Source: Candidula unifasciata (Eukaryota; Mollusca; Gastropoda; Stylommatophora; Geomitridae). From it: a stretch of DNA of 64,000 bases. Shown here piece after piece: positions 38,541 through 48,736 of the stretch. The notes beneath the pieces are model-generated. The model was not told the origin of the DNA and did not search any database. It worked only from the letters and a program-made list of their open reading frames with translations. Where the stretch lies: the NCBI GenBank assembly GCA_905116865.2, contig CAJHNH020005011.1:479727-543726 (forward strand), in the 5' to 3' direction. Each line of letters begins with the position of its first letter. The first letter of the stretch is position 1. Position numbers and translations under genes: made by a program.

Positions 38541-38870
38541 GGTTTTATGATTAGCATTTAAGTTAATTTCGTAGCATTTGAGTTAATTCGACAGCATTTG
38601 GGTTGATTTCGCAGCATTTGAGTTAATTTCGCAGTATTTGGGTTAATTTTGCAGCATTTAGGTTAATTTCGCAGCATTTGGGTTAATTTAACATTTGAGT
38701 TAATTTCGCAGTATTTGGGTTAATTTTGCAGCATTTAGTTTAATTTCGCAGCATTTGGGTTAATTTCGCAGCATTTGGGTTAATTTCGCAGCGTTTTAGT
38801 TAATTCGACGGCATTTGGGTTAATTTGTCAGCATTTGAGTTAATTCTGCAGCATGTGAGTTAATTCCACG
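38541..38870 (+). repeat. 20-bp minisatellite (~16 copies) in intron 2
   Basis: Units of about 20 bp, TTCGCAGCATTTGGGTTAAT, with variants (GAGTTAAT, TTGCAGTATT). Confidence 0.9.
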
Positions 38871-38943
38871 GCGAGGCGTGAAATTCCGCGAGCCGCTGTA
38901 AATCGTAGACTCTAATAATCACTGAGACCTGCGTGCTATCAAG

Positions 38944-39487
38944 TTGTTATACCCAAGTGTCACCCGTATTGCAGAGAACACTGTAAACCCAGGTGTCACC
39001 CGTATTGCAGAGAACACTATATACCCAGGTGTCACCCGTATTGCAGAGAACACTATATACAATGGTGTCACCCGTATTGCAGAGAACACTATATACCCAG
39101 GTGTCACCCGTATTGCAGAGAACACTTTATACCCAGGTGTCACTCGTATTGCAGAGAACACTATATACTCAGGTGTCACCCGTATTGCAGAGAACACTAT
39201 ATACCCAGGTGTCACCCGTATTGCAGAGAAGACTTTATACCCAGGTGTCACCCGTATTGCAGAGAACACTATATACCCAGGTGTCACCCGTATTGCAGAG
39301 AACACTATATACCCAGGTGTCACCCGTATTGCAGAGAAGACTTTATACCCAGGTGTCACCCGTATTGCAGAGAACACTATATACCCAGGTGTCACTCGTA
39401 TTGCAGAGAAGACTTTATACCCAGGTGTCACCCGTATTGCAGAGAACACTATATACCCAGGTGTCACCCGTATTGCAGAGAACACTA
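38944..39487 (+). repeat. 36-bp minisatellite (15 copies) ending 55 bp before exon 3
   Basis: The unit contains GTGTCACCCGTATTGCAGAG then AACACTATATACCCAG. The period of 36 bp keeps frames open on both strands (202 codons plus, 188 codons minus), which has no coding meaning. Confidence 0.95.
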
Positions 39488-39542
39488 CACATGTTTGTGT
39501 GTTTACTTACATTTTTGTATGTGTGTGTGTGTCAATCAACAG

Positions 39543-39587
39543 GACGAGGTGAACCAAGTGATGAAAACCAACGTGTGGCTGCAAGTG
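39543..39587 (+). CDS. nAChR subunit exon 3 (45 bp)
   Basis: This lies between TCAATCAACAG and the donor GTAAGT and encodes 15 residues, DEVNQVMKTNVWLQV (phase 0 at both ends). A 45-bp exon with D-E-x-N-Q-V…TN-V/I-W-L is the hallmark third exon of nAChR genes. It covers strand beta-2 and leads into loop D of the complementary binding face. Both flanks are minisatellite: an array ends 55 bp upstream and another starts about 13 bp after the exon. Confidence 0.95.
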
Positions 39588-39599
39588 GTAAGTCTGCAC

Positions 39600-40070
39600 A
39601 TATCCAGATCTTCACACTGCCACACACACACACCCAAATCTTCACATTGCCACACACACACACACCCAGATCTTCACATTGCCACATACACACACCCAGA
39701 TCTTCACATTGCCACATACACGCACCCAGATCTTCACATTGCCACACACACGCACCCAGATCTTCACATTGCCACATACACACACCCAGATCTACACATT
39801 GCCACATACACGTACCCAGATCTTCACATTGCCACATACACACACACCCAGATCTTCACATTGCCACATATACACACACCCAGATCTTCACATTGCCACA
39901 TACACGCACCCAGATCTTCACATTGCCACATACACACACACCCAGATCTTCACATTGCCACATACACGCACCCAGATCTTCACATTGCCACATACACACA
40001 CACCCAGATCTTCACATTGCCACATACACACACACCCAGATCTTCACATTGCCACATACACGTACCTATG
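39600..40070 (+). repeat. ~30-bp minisatellite at the start of intron 3 (~15 copies)
   Basis: Units contain CCAGATCTTCACATTGCCAC and a short CA-rich stretch of variable length (TACACACAC, TACACGCAC). The first copy is in the intron only 13 bp after exon 3. Several long frames cross it because of the repeat; none is a gene. Confidence 0.95.
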
Positions 40071-40142
40071 CTTACAATGACAAATGGATTCATTCACATA
40101 AACATACTTTTTTTGCACACACTGACACGTTTATACAAATGC

Positions 40143-40290
40143 CTCACATATGTAAAACGGATGCTCATGCGACACTCATGTTCTGGAACAGGACTGCAGT
40201 CAAGAAGTGGATGAACAACCAGAACTTTCCGCTAGAGTTTACAGCTGGTGAACGCGAAGAAGAATAAGAAAAAAAAAAGAAGAATATACT
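40143..40290 (+). repeat. SINE-like dispersed repeat, copy 1, with GAA/A-rich tail
   Basis: It shares with 43573-43728 (minus) and 45463-45640 (plus) the words TGTAAAACGGATGC, GTTCTGGAACAGGACTGCAG and TGAACAACCAGAACTTTCCG. It ends with CTGGTGAACGCGAAGAAGAA and a GAA/A-rich tail. Nothing in it looks coding. Mobility by a LINE partner is inferred from the 3' end it shares with the LINE at 63526-64000. Confidence 0.6.
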
Positions 40291-40542
40291 CACATACATA
40301 CATACACCCACATAGACATCACTGGAACATGACTCAACAACACACCAATAACAGAGAAACATTTCTTCTAATTGTACTGATTCCTCTCCCTTCTCATTTG
40401 GCATCAACATCATTATCGACGTTTTCTTCTTGTTATCCTCTCTGTTATAACTATGTTGATGAATCCTTCCTCACATCGTGTGCCCCCCCCCCCCCCTCCC
40501 CTAGCTACCCAACCATGCTTTGTTGTACCCTGTACATGCGTC

Positions 40543-40712
40543 ACAGCTGGTCTAGTCCCTCCCCCTATCCGACTTCCCCAGATATGTTACAGCTCGTCTA
40601 GCCCCTCCCACTGTCCCACTTGCCCCGATATGTCACAGCTGGTCTAGTCCATCCCCCTGTCCCATTCCCCCAGATATGTCACAGCTGGTCTAGTCCCTCC
40701 CCCTGTCCGACT
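40543..40712 (+). repeat. 46-bp minisatellite (3-4 copies)
   Basis: The unit contains CACAGCTGGTCTAGTCCCTC and CCCCAGATATGT. It follows a poly-C run at about 40483-40496. Confidence 0.9.
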
Positions 40713-40717
40713 GTCCA

Positions 40718-41005
40718 GCACCAGTGCACCATAAACTAAGAGGATGCACCTACCTATTAGCAATGGTGCACAACAAACTGAAAGGATGCACCTACCTTTC
40801 TAGCACCGGTGCACCACAAACTAAAAGGAGGCACCTACTTTTCTAGCACCGGTGCACCACAAACTAAAAGGAGGCACCTACTTTTCTAGCACCGGTGCAC
40901 CACAAACTAAAAGGATGCACCTACCTTTCTAGCACCGGTGCACCACAAACTGAAAGGATGCACCTACCTATCTAGCACCGGTGCACAACAAACTGAAAGG
41001 ATGTA
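40718..41005 (+). repeat. 43-bp minisatellite (~7 copies)
   Basis: The unit contains AGCACCGGTGCACCACAAAC and AAAGGATGCACCTAC. ACCGGTGCACC is itself nearly palindromic. This lies in intron 3. Confidence 0.9.
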
Positions 41006-41106
41006 CGTAGTCAGTGTCTGACAGTCACGTCAGGCGGGAGAGATCGGCTGTTGGGGTTTTCCCTGGTCCTGGTCACCGCTTGTGGCTTATTAATTCGGGG
41101 GGGGGG

Positions 41107-42484
41107 GGGGATTATGTAAAATGTCGCTTGTTAGCTTGGGTGGATTATGCGAAGTTTAGCTTGTTAGCTCGGGTGGATTATGTGAAATGTAGCTTGTTAG
41201 CTCGGGTGGATTATGTGAAGTGTGGCTTATTAGCTCGAGTGGATTATGTGAGGTGTAGCTTGTTAGCTCGGGTGGATTATGTGAAATGTAGCTTGTTAGC
41301 TCGGGTGGAATATGTGAAGTTCAGCTTGTTAGCTCGGGTGGATTATGTGAAATGTAGCTTGTTAGCTCGAGTGGATTATGTGAGGTGTAGCTTGTTAGCT
41401 CGGGTGGATTTTGTGAAATGTAGCTTGTTAGCTCGGGTGGAATATGTGAAGTTCAGCTTGTTAGCTCAGGTGGATTATGTGAAATGTAGCTTGTTAGCTC
41501 GGGTGGATTATGTAAGGTGTAGCTTGTTAGCTCAGGTGGATTATGTGAGGTGTAGCTGATTAGCTCGGGTGGATTATGTGAGGTGTAGCTTGTTAGCTCG
41601 AGTCTATTATGTGAGGTGTAGCTGGTTAGCTCAGGTGCATTATGTGAGGTGTGGTTTGTTAGCTCAAGTGGATTTTGTGAAATGTAGCTTGTTAGTTTGG
41701 GTGGATTATGTGAGGTGTAGCTTGTTAGTTCGGATGGATTATGTAAAATGTGGCTTGTTAGCTCAAGTGGATTTTGTGAAATGTAGCTTGTTAGTTTGGG
41801 TGGATTATGTGAGGTGTAGCTTGTTAGTTCGGATGGATCATGTAAAATGTAGCTGGTTAGCTCGCGTGGATTATGTGAGGTGTAGCTTGTTAGCTCAAGT
41901 GGATTTTGTGAAATGTAGCTGGTTAGCTCGCGTGGATTATGTGAGGTGTAGCTTGTTAGTTCGGGCGGATTTTGTGAGGTGTAGCTTGTTAGCTCGGATG
42001 TATTTTGTGAGGTGTAGCTTGTTATCTCTAGTGGATTATGTGAGGTGTAGCTTGTTAGCTCGGGTGGATTATGTGAGGTGTAGCTTTTTAGCTCGGGTGG
42101 ATTATGTGAGGTGTAGCTGGTTAGCTCAGCTGGATTATGTGAGGTGTAGCTTGTTAGCTCGGGTGGATTATGTGAGGTGTAGCTTGTTAGCTCGGGTGGA
42201 TTATGTGAGGTGTAGCTTGTTAGCTCGGGTGGATTATGTGAGGTGTAGCTTGTTATATCTAGTGGATTATGTGAGGTGTAGCTTGTTAGCTCGGGTGGAT
42301 TATGTGAGGTGTAGCTTGTTATATCTAGTGGATTATGTGAGGTGTAGCTTGTTAGCTCGGGTGGATTATGTGAGGTTTAGCTTGTTAGCTCGGGTGGATT
42401 ATGTGAGGTGTAGCTTGTTAGCTCGGGTGGATTATGTGAGGTGTAGCTTGTTAGCTCGGCTGGATTATGTGAGGTGTAGCTTGC
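41107..42484 (+). repeat. 33-bp minisatellite (~42 copies) in intron 3
   Basis: The unit contains GTTAGCTCGGGTGGATTATG then TGAGGTGTAGCTT. Because 33 is divisible by 3, frames of 181 and 316 codons stay open (repeating YVRCSLLARVD). That is not evidence of a gene. A run of G (about 41098-41110) precedes it. Confidence 0.95.
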
Positions 42485-42677
42485 ACAAACGTTCTGACTT
42501 CCGGTCTACCGACCTCTAATGGCGGCTCATGGTACAGGGAGGAGAACGGAAAAGGGTGAATTGAGAATTCTAGAAAATTAAATTATCTATTCAATCGTCG
42601 TGCAAATTGTCCAGCACTGATACTGTAGGTTGACCGTGTCCATGCGGGGTCAGTGATATCGATTGTTGTGTCCCCAG

Positions 42678-42787
42678 TACTGGCACGACTACCAGCTGCG
42701 ATGGGACCCCATCCTCTACAGTAACATCGGGTCCATTAGGATCAAGCCGGACAAGGTGTGGGTTCCTGACTTTGTTCTCTTCAACAA
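42678..42787 (+). CDS. nAChR subunit exon 4 (110 bp)
   Basis: The acceptor TGTCCCCAG precedes it and the donor AA|GTAAGT ends it (phase 2). It encodes 36 residues plus two bases of an Asn codon: YWHDYQLRWDP, then IRIKPDKVWVPDFVLFN. The 110-bp size and the content (loop D Trp in YWHDY, then loop A region W-x-PD) are classic for nAChR exon 4. The loop A residue usually Tyr (LYNN) is Phe here (LFNN). Confidence 0.95.
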
Positions 42788-42814
42788 GTAAGTTGCCGGT
42801 TCTAATGCTCTTTG

Positions 42815-43136
42815 CTTATGTGCCCATGTCTGGTTCCAGGCACGTCACTGTAGGTGTCCATGTTTGGTTCATAGTCCATGTTTGGTTCATACTGCTCCAG
42901 GCACGTCACTATAGGTGTCCATGTTTGGTTCATAGTGCTCCAGGTACGTCATTATACGTGTCCATGTTTAGTTCATAGTGCTCCAGTCACGTCATTATGG
43001 GTGTCCATGTTTGGTTCATAGTGCTCCAGGCACGTCACTATAGGTGTCCATGTTTAGTTCATGGTGCTTTAAGCACGTGACTATCAGTGTCCATGTTTAG
43101 TTCATGGTGCTCCAGGCACGTGACTATCAGTGTCCC
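42815..43136 (+). repeat. ~43-bp minisatellite (7-8 copies) at the start of intron 4
   Basis: Units contain GTGTCCATGTTTGGTTCATA and GTGCTCCAGGCACGTCACTA. The array begins about 27 bp after exon 4. Confidence 0.92.
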
Positions 43137-43156
43137 TGCTGCTTCTGCTTGATACT

Positions 43157-43551
43157 GTATGTATGTATGTATGTATGTATGTATGTATGTATGTATGTAT
43201 GTATGTATGTATGTATGTATGTATGTATGTATGTATGTATGTATGTATGTATGTATGTATGTATGTATGTATGTATGTATGTATGTATGTATGTATGTAT
43301 GTATGTATGTATGTATGTATGTATGTATGTATGTATGTATGTATGTATGTATGTATGTATGTATGTATGTATGTATGTATGTATGTATGTATGTATGTAT
43401 GTATGTATGTATGTATGTATGTATGTATGTATGTATGTATGTATGTATGTATGTATGTATGTATGTATGTATGTATGTATGTATGTATGTATGTATGTAT
43501 GTATGTATGTATGTATGTATGTATGTATGTATGTATGTATGTATGTATGTG
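43157..43551 (+). repeat. (ATGT)n microsatellite, ~98 perfect copies
   Basis: About 395 bp of uninterrupted GTAT/ATGT. On the minus strand it directly follows the 3' end of a SINE-like repeat (43573-43728) through a short CA-rich bridge. Every frame through it is open, which explains several 170-220 codon frames on both strands. Confidence 0.98.
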
Positions 43552-43572
43552 TATGTGTGTGTTTGTGTGCAT

Positions 43573-43728
43573 GTACACTCTGGCGGAAATTTCTGGTTGT
43601 TCGTCCACACCTGGACCGCAGTCCTGCTCCAGAACCTGAGTGTTGCGTGTGCATCAGTTTTACGGATCTGATTCACTTGAATGCAGACTGTTGGTTCCTT
43701 GCCTCTCAGACAGATGCACTCCGACTTC
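43573..43728 (-). repeat. SINE-like dispersed repeat, copy 2 (minus), tail = long tetranucleotide array
   Basis: Read on the minus strand it contains GGAGTGCATCTG, GAGAGGCAAGGAACCAACAG, CGTAAAACTGATGCACACGC, GTTCTGGAGCAGGACTGC and CGAACAACCAGAAATTTCCG. These match copies 1 and 3 in the same order. It ends in CACACAAACACACACATACA and then (ACAT)n, so here the tail is a tetranucleotide rather than GAA. Confidence 0.65.
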
Positions 43729-43735
43729 AAAGGAA

Positions 43736-45100
43736 GCTACCAGTTAGTAGACTCTTACAACATGCTTTCTGGTAGGCAGTGGGTCTATTCTTGTTTTCCC
43801 CCCCCCCCCCAAATGGAGCCCCGGATCCCACACGGTGCATGTATCGCTCTCTCTCTCTCTCTCTCCCCTCTCTCTGCGTATTTGTGTGTGTATTTATTTG
43901 TTTGTGTCGTACTCTTGTCTCTCTCTCTCTTTCTCTGTGTCTATCTTGCCATGCAGAAATGTCCAGTCTTAATGAAAAATGCTTTCAAGTCCTATAGATA
44001 GATTATAAACTGTGTAAGTCCTGTCTCAGACCAGACCACAAGCCTACTTTATTTCCTTAGTTTGATCACCACTGCCTTTTTGTTGACCAGTCTTTTTTAT
44101 AAAAGAGAAAAAAAAACATAATCAGAGATGTACCTATGAACACACGAATGAAAGCTGAGAGAGAAGAAAGGAATAATGCTAAGAAACTGTGCGTGCCCTT
44201 GTGTTTAACTCTTCAAAGCTGGTTGGTTATTTGTTTGTTCGTTCTGTCTGTCTGTCTGTCCATGTGTCTGTCTGTAGATTCTGTAATTTCTAAAACAACT
44301 AACTGTTGAGGAGCGGCTGCCTGAACGGTTAGAACTCTAGGCTGTCAAGCGGGAGACACAGGCTTACTGTTTGACAAGCTTTGCTTCTTGTTGATCTGAC
44401 GTTGAATAATTAATGTATTTAACAACAACAAAACTCCATACAAGAGAGATTTTGGCCTTTTGGATGGTTCCGTGTAATGCTGGTGTTTGTAGTCAGTTGG
44501 TGATCCTTTGAGAAGAAGAGTTGGGTGCTCCACAACTGAGCACCGTGTTGGGTAGAGACACACCAAGTGCCAACGATGTTGGAATGAGGGTGGGGAAACC
44601 AACATACCGCTGTCAGTAGTGCGCCAAACATCCAGTCCTGAATTATATGTTCTTTGTATCAAATACATGGCCTCTAATGATTATTTACTCAGCGCTGTGT
44701 CGCGTACTGGATCTGCTCAAAGACACAGGTTTGAGCAAAAGAGAGCAGCAAAAGAGAGCAGAATCTTGGATTCGGCACGTCATCTGGAGAGATCTCTGGA
44801 AGGGAACTCTCCTCTCTTCCTTTTTTTCGTGGCCTAATTCTCATTCTGTCAAGTAAATACACATTATCATAAATCAACAGAGAATAGGAAATAAAGAATG
44901 CAATTAGAAGAGCGCACTTAAAACAGACAAACAATCCCAAGGCTAAACTCAACAGGAAACCACACCAAGATACACCACGGTGCAAGGATGATCAATAACA
45001 GCAAGCACTGTGGCGTCAAACAAACATTGCCCTGTTTAAATTGTTTCCAGAATCTATTCACTAAACTGTCAGTGGTTCTCGGCCTGTGTTTGTTCGAGAC
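43736..45100. other. Unique intron 4 sequence, with CT-rich patches and a possible SINE head
   Basis: Poly-C at about 43799-43810, then CT-rich DNA at 43848-43935 and a short (CTGT)n at about 44247-44275. The rest is mixed unique sequence with short, unrecognised open frames on both strands (e.g. 44345-44668 minus, 44619-44856 plus, 44689-44985 minus). No host gene is seen. Confidence 0.5.
44307..44420 (+). repeat. Possible tRNA-derived SINE head
   Basis: GAGCGGCTGCCTGAACGGTT followed by AGAACTCTAGGCTGTCAAGC and GGGAGACACAGG resembles the tRNA-like 5' region of SINEs. An A-box-like TGCCTGAACGG fits most of the TRGCNNAGYGG consensus. The expected B box after GACACAGG is degraded. I cannot fold a complete tRNA, so this is not called a tRNA gene. 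Confidence 0.35.
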
Positions 45101-45104
45101 CACA

Positions 45105-45470
45105 TTATGGAAAAGAACGTTTTAGACACATGATGGAGACCACACTATGGAAAAGAACGTTGTAGACACATGATGGAGACCACACTATGGAAAAGAACGT
45201 TGTAGACACATGTTGGAGACCACACTATGGAAAAGAACGTTTTAGACACATGTTCGGGACCACACGATGGAAAAGAACGTTGTAGACACATGTTGGAGAC
45301 CACACTATGGAAAAGAACGTTGTAGACACATGTTGGAGACCACACGATGGAAAAGAACGTTGTAGACACATGTTGGAGACCACACGATGAAAAAAAACGT
45401 TGTAGACACATGTTGGAGACCACACGATGGAAAAGAACGTTGTAGACACATGCTCGAGACCACACGATGG
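45105..45470 (+). repeat. 40-bp minisatellite (9 copies) in intron 4
   Basis: The unit contains GGAGACCACACTATGGAAAA and GAACGTTGTAGACACATGTT, period 40 bp. Open frames on the minus strand are repeat artefacts. Confidence 0.95.
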
Positions 45471-45640
45471 AATCCAGAGTGCACTTTTCTTAGAGGCAAG
45501 GGACAAACAGCTGCATGTAAATGAGTAATATCTGTAAAACGGATGCACACGCAATATTTAGGTTCTGGAAAAGACTAAAGGACGAGATGTGGACGAACAA
45601 CTAAAACTATCCACCGGAGACTAAAGTCGGTTGGCGCGAA
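45463..45640 (+). repeat. SINE-like dispersed repeat, copy 3
   Basis: It carries GAGTGCACTTTTCTTAGAGG, CTGTAAAACGGATGCACACG, TTAGGTTCTGGAAAAGACTA and GATGTGGACGAACAACTAAA, in the order found in copies 1 and 2. It ends GTTGGCGCGAAAAAGAAGAA and runs into a long GAA tract. Confidence 0.65.
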
Positions 45641-45744
45641 AAAGAAGAAAAAGAAAAAGATGAAGAATGAGAAGAATGAGAGAAGAAAAAGAAGAAGAAG
45701 AAAAAGAAGAAGAAGAAGAAGAAGAAGAAGAAGAAGAAGAAGAA

Positions 45745-45791
<47 letters not shown>

Positions 45792-45870
45792 AGAAGAAGA
45801 AGAAGAAGAAGAAGAAGAAGAAGAAGAAGAAGAAGAAGAAGAAGAACGAACGAACGAACGAACGAACGAA
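45641..45870 (+). repeat. (GAA)n tract, ~200 bp, then (CGAA)n
   Basis: Nearly pure GAA with a few AAA or GGA interruptions from about 45686 to 45845, followed by about six CGAA copies. It is the joint tail region of a + strand SINE-like copy (left) and a minus-strand family 2 repeat (right). All frames through it are simple repeats. Confidence 0.95.
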
Positions 45871-45931
45871 CAAACTTTATTTTCAAAGGGTTACAAATTA
45901 GGCACGCAGGCCCGTCTGACATTCGGCCCTT
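45871..45931 (-). repeat. Dispersed repeat family 2, minus orientation
   Basis: On the minus strand it reads GGGCCGAATGTCAGACGGGC, CTGCGTGCCTAATTTGTAAC, CCTTTGAAAATAAAGTTTG and then (TTCG)n. The same order is found at 61085-61195 on the + strand (GGGCCGAATGTAAGACGGAC … TTCGTTCGTTCG). The AATAAA near the end fits a retroposon 3' end. Confidence 0.6.
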
Positions 45932-45989
45932 CTAAGTACTCATTTTTCAGAGTACTAATATATGTTATCAATAATGCATGTTATGGATT

Positions 45990-47190
45990 TAAAAAGAAAT
46001 ATATAATGCATACACACATGGTGTGTACGCCATCATACACACTCACACACACGTATACATACATCTACATTTTCATATAGGTGAACTCATATACAGACAT
46101 ACGTGATACATACACACCTGCATCTACATACATATACAAGCATACACATACACAGAAATAAATGCACAAACAGAAAACACACACACATACATTTATGGAT
46201 ATACATGCACACACGTATTCCATATATACACATCTATACATGCACCCATGCATACACACATATACCATTACATGTACAGACACCAACATATGCCCAAAAC
46301 CACACATTTACACTTGCATGAATACATACACCCACACACATGCATACATATATCCACACATTTATACCTAAACTCACATCTTTACACACATACATACATA
46401 CCTAAATATACTTTCATGCATACACACACAATCACACACACATGCACACTTGCATGTTTTTATAAATACACAAACACCCACATACCTACACAGCTACATA
46501 TGCCTGCATACACCCACATTATACTTAAATATACAATCACATACTTACACATTTACATTCATACATTCTAATACATACAGACATACATTATACATACATG
46601 CACCTACATACATATACGCACACATACACATGTGTACATACATAGGCTAAATTTGCATGCATACATAATACAAACATACATCGACATACAAACATAAACA
46701 CACATTTACATAGACATACAGGCGCGCGCACACACACACATGCATACATACACACATCCATACATACACTCACATACTTACAAACATACATACATACTTG
46801 CAAACACACATAAATTTACACACATACTTACACAGATACATAAATACATCCACCAACATGCATACAAACACACATACGTGCATACATACACACACATAAC
46901 ATACATAAACACATATGCATGCATAAACACATAACTAATCACACAAACAGACACCCTCATACAAACATTCACTTATATATGCCTGCATACATACATACAT
47001 GCATACATAATACAGACACACACACAATCACTTTCATATACAATCACACATACACCCATATATTTACAACCTACATACATAAATACACACACATACTAAA
47101 CCTAAAAATACAGACATATATCCACATATATACATACACACTAACAATTACATACACCCACCCACATAATACACACATATAATACATATA
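45990..47190 (+). repeat. CA/CATA-rich low-complexity tract (1.2 kb)
   Basis: Irregular ACATACACAC-type DNA without a fixed period. The many H/T/Y-rich frames (plus) and C/V/Y-rich frames (minus) are compositional. No gene. Confidence 0.9.
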
Positions 47191-47289
47191 AGTAATGTGA
47201 TAATACATTTGAATCATTAACTTCATCTATGGTGGCCTATAATCACTAGTAAGCATGAATTTTAAAAGGCTGCGGTTAAACGAGTACAT

Positions 47290-47703
47290 ACTCAAGAAGA
47301 AGAGGAAAAAGAAGAATAAGAAGGAGAGGAAAAAGAAGAACAAAGGGAAAAAAGAAGAAAAAGAAGAAGAAGAAGAAGAATGAGAACAAGAAGAAGCAGA
47401 ATAAGAAGAAACAGAAAAAGAAAAAGAACAACAAGAACAAGAAGAAGAAAGAAGAAGAAGAAGAAGAAGAAGAAGAAGAAGAAGAAGAAGAAGAAGAAGA
47501 AGAAGAAGAAGAAGAAGAAGAAGAAGAAGAAGAAGAAGAAGAAGCAGAAGCAGAAGAAGAAGAAGAAGAAGAAGAAGAAGAAGAAGAAGAAGAAGAAGAA
47601 GAAGAAGAAGAAAAAGAAGAAGAAGAAGAAGAAGAAGAAGAAGAAGAAGAAGAAGAAGAAGAAGAAGAAGAAGAAGAAGAAGAAGAAGAAGAAGAAGAAG
47701 AAG
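47290..47703 (+). repeat. (GAA)n tract, ~260 bp of near-pure repeat with degenerate flank
   Basis: Degenerate AAGAAGAA from 47290, then near-perfect GAA from about 47447 to 47703 with two GCA-type interruptions near 47545. It abuts the 37-bp array. The poly-K, poly-L, poly-F and poly-S frames are artefacts. Confidence 0.95.
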
Positions 47704-48470
47704 AGACATGGAACAACAGTGAAAGTTGGAGAAACACAAGAGACATGGAACAAAAGTGAAAGTTGGAGAAACACAAGAGACATGGAACAACAGTGAAAGT
47801 TGGAGAAACACAAGAGACATGGAACAACAGTGAAAGTTGGAGAAACACTGAAGACATGGAACAACGGTGAAAGTTGGAGAAACACTGAAGACATGGAACA
47901 AAAGTGAAAGTTGGAGAAACACAAGAGACATGGAACAAAAGTGAAAGTTGGAGAAACACAAGAGACATGGAACAAAAGTGAAAGTTTGAGAAACACTGAA
48001 GACATGGAACAACGGTGAAAGTTGGAGAAACACAAGAGACATGGAACAACAGCGAAAGTTGGAGAAACACAAGAGACATGGAACAAAAGTGAAAGTTGGA
48101 GAAACACTAGAGACATGGAACAACAGCGAAAGTTGGAGAAACACAAGAGACATGGAACAATAGTGAAAGTCGGAGAAACACTAGAGACATGGAAGAACAG
48201 TGAAAGTTGGATAAACACAAGAGACATGGAACAACACTGAAAGTTGGATAAACACAAGAGACATGGAACAACAGTGAAAGTCGGAGAAACACTAAAGACA
48301 TGGAAAAAAGTGAAAGTTGGAGAAACACAAGAGACATGGAACAAAAGTGAAAGTCGGAGAAACACTAGAGACATGGAACAACAGTAAAAGTCGGAGAAAC
48401 AATAGAGACATGGAACAACAGCGATAGTTGGAGAAACACTAGAGACATGGAACAAAAGTGACAAGTCAAA
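47704..48470 (+). repeat. 37-bp minisatellite (~21 copies) in intron 4
   Basis: The unit contains AGACATGGAACAACAGTGAA then AGTTGGAGAAACACAAG (or CACTAG, CACTGA). Period 37 bp (47704, 47741 and so on). Confidence 0.95.
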
Positions 48471-48736
48471 ACAAATGTCCGAGGAAAATGCTGCAAATTA
48501 AATGGGATAAATTCAAGAGGAGAAGAGATAAGAGAAATGTCTTGGTAACCATTGGAAACAACGGTTTTAAGAAAAAGGAGGTGGTACCATATTAGAGACA
48601 TACTTAAAGGGAGGGGGGGGGGGGGGGGCCACAGAATCATCAAACAGGCTCTAAAATGGGCAAAAAAAGATGAACTTATTGACAACAGTGGGACAGGTTT
48701 TCAAACACAGATTTAAACTTTGTAAATCTGTTTTAT

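Noticed and set aside
38944..40267. Frames of 188-424 codons around exon 3
   Set aside because: 36-bp and ~30-bp repeats keep frames open on both strands. Only the 45-bp exon 3 is supported.
41014..42519. Frames of 181 and 316 codons (repeating YVRCSLLARVD)
   Set aside because: A 33-bp minisatellite in intron 3; the length is divisible by three and the unit has no stop.
43059..43775. Several 170-220 codon frames on both strands
   Set aside because: Translation of (ATGT)n; pure tetranucleotide repeat.
44307..44400. A functional tRNA gene
   Set aside because: Only an A-box-like word and part of a tRNA-like stretch are visible; no complete cloverleaf or B box.
45575..46080. Poly-E, poly-R, poly-L and poly-F frames
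   Set aside because: Translation of GAA repeats.
47227..48464. Frames of 267-390 codons on the minus strand
   Set aside because: GAA tract plus 37-bp minisatellite; no domain, and all three minus frames are open.
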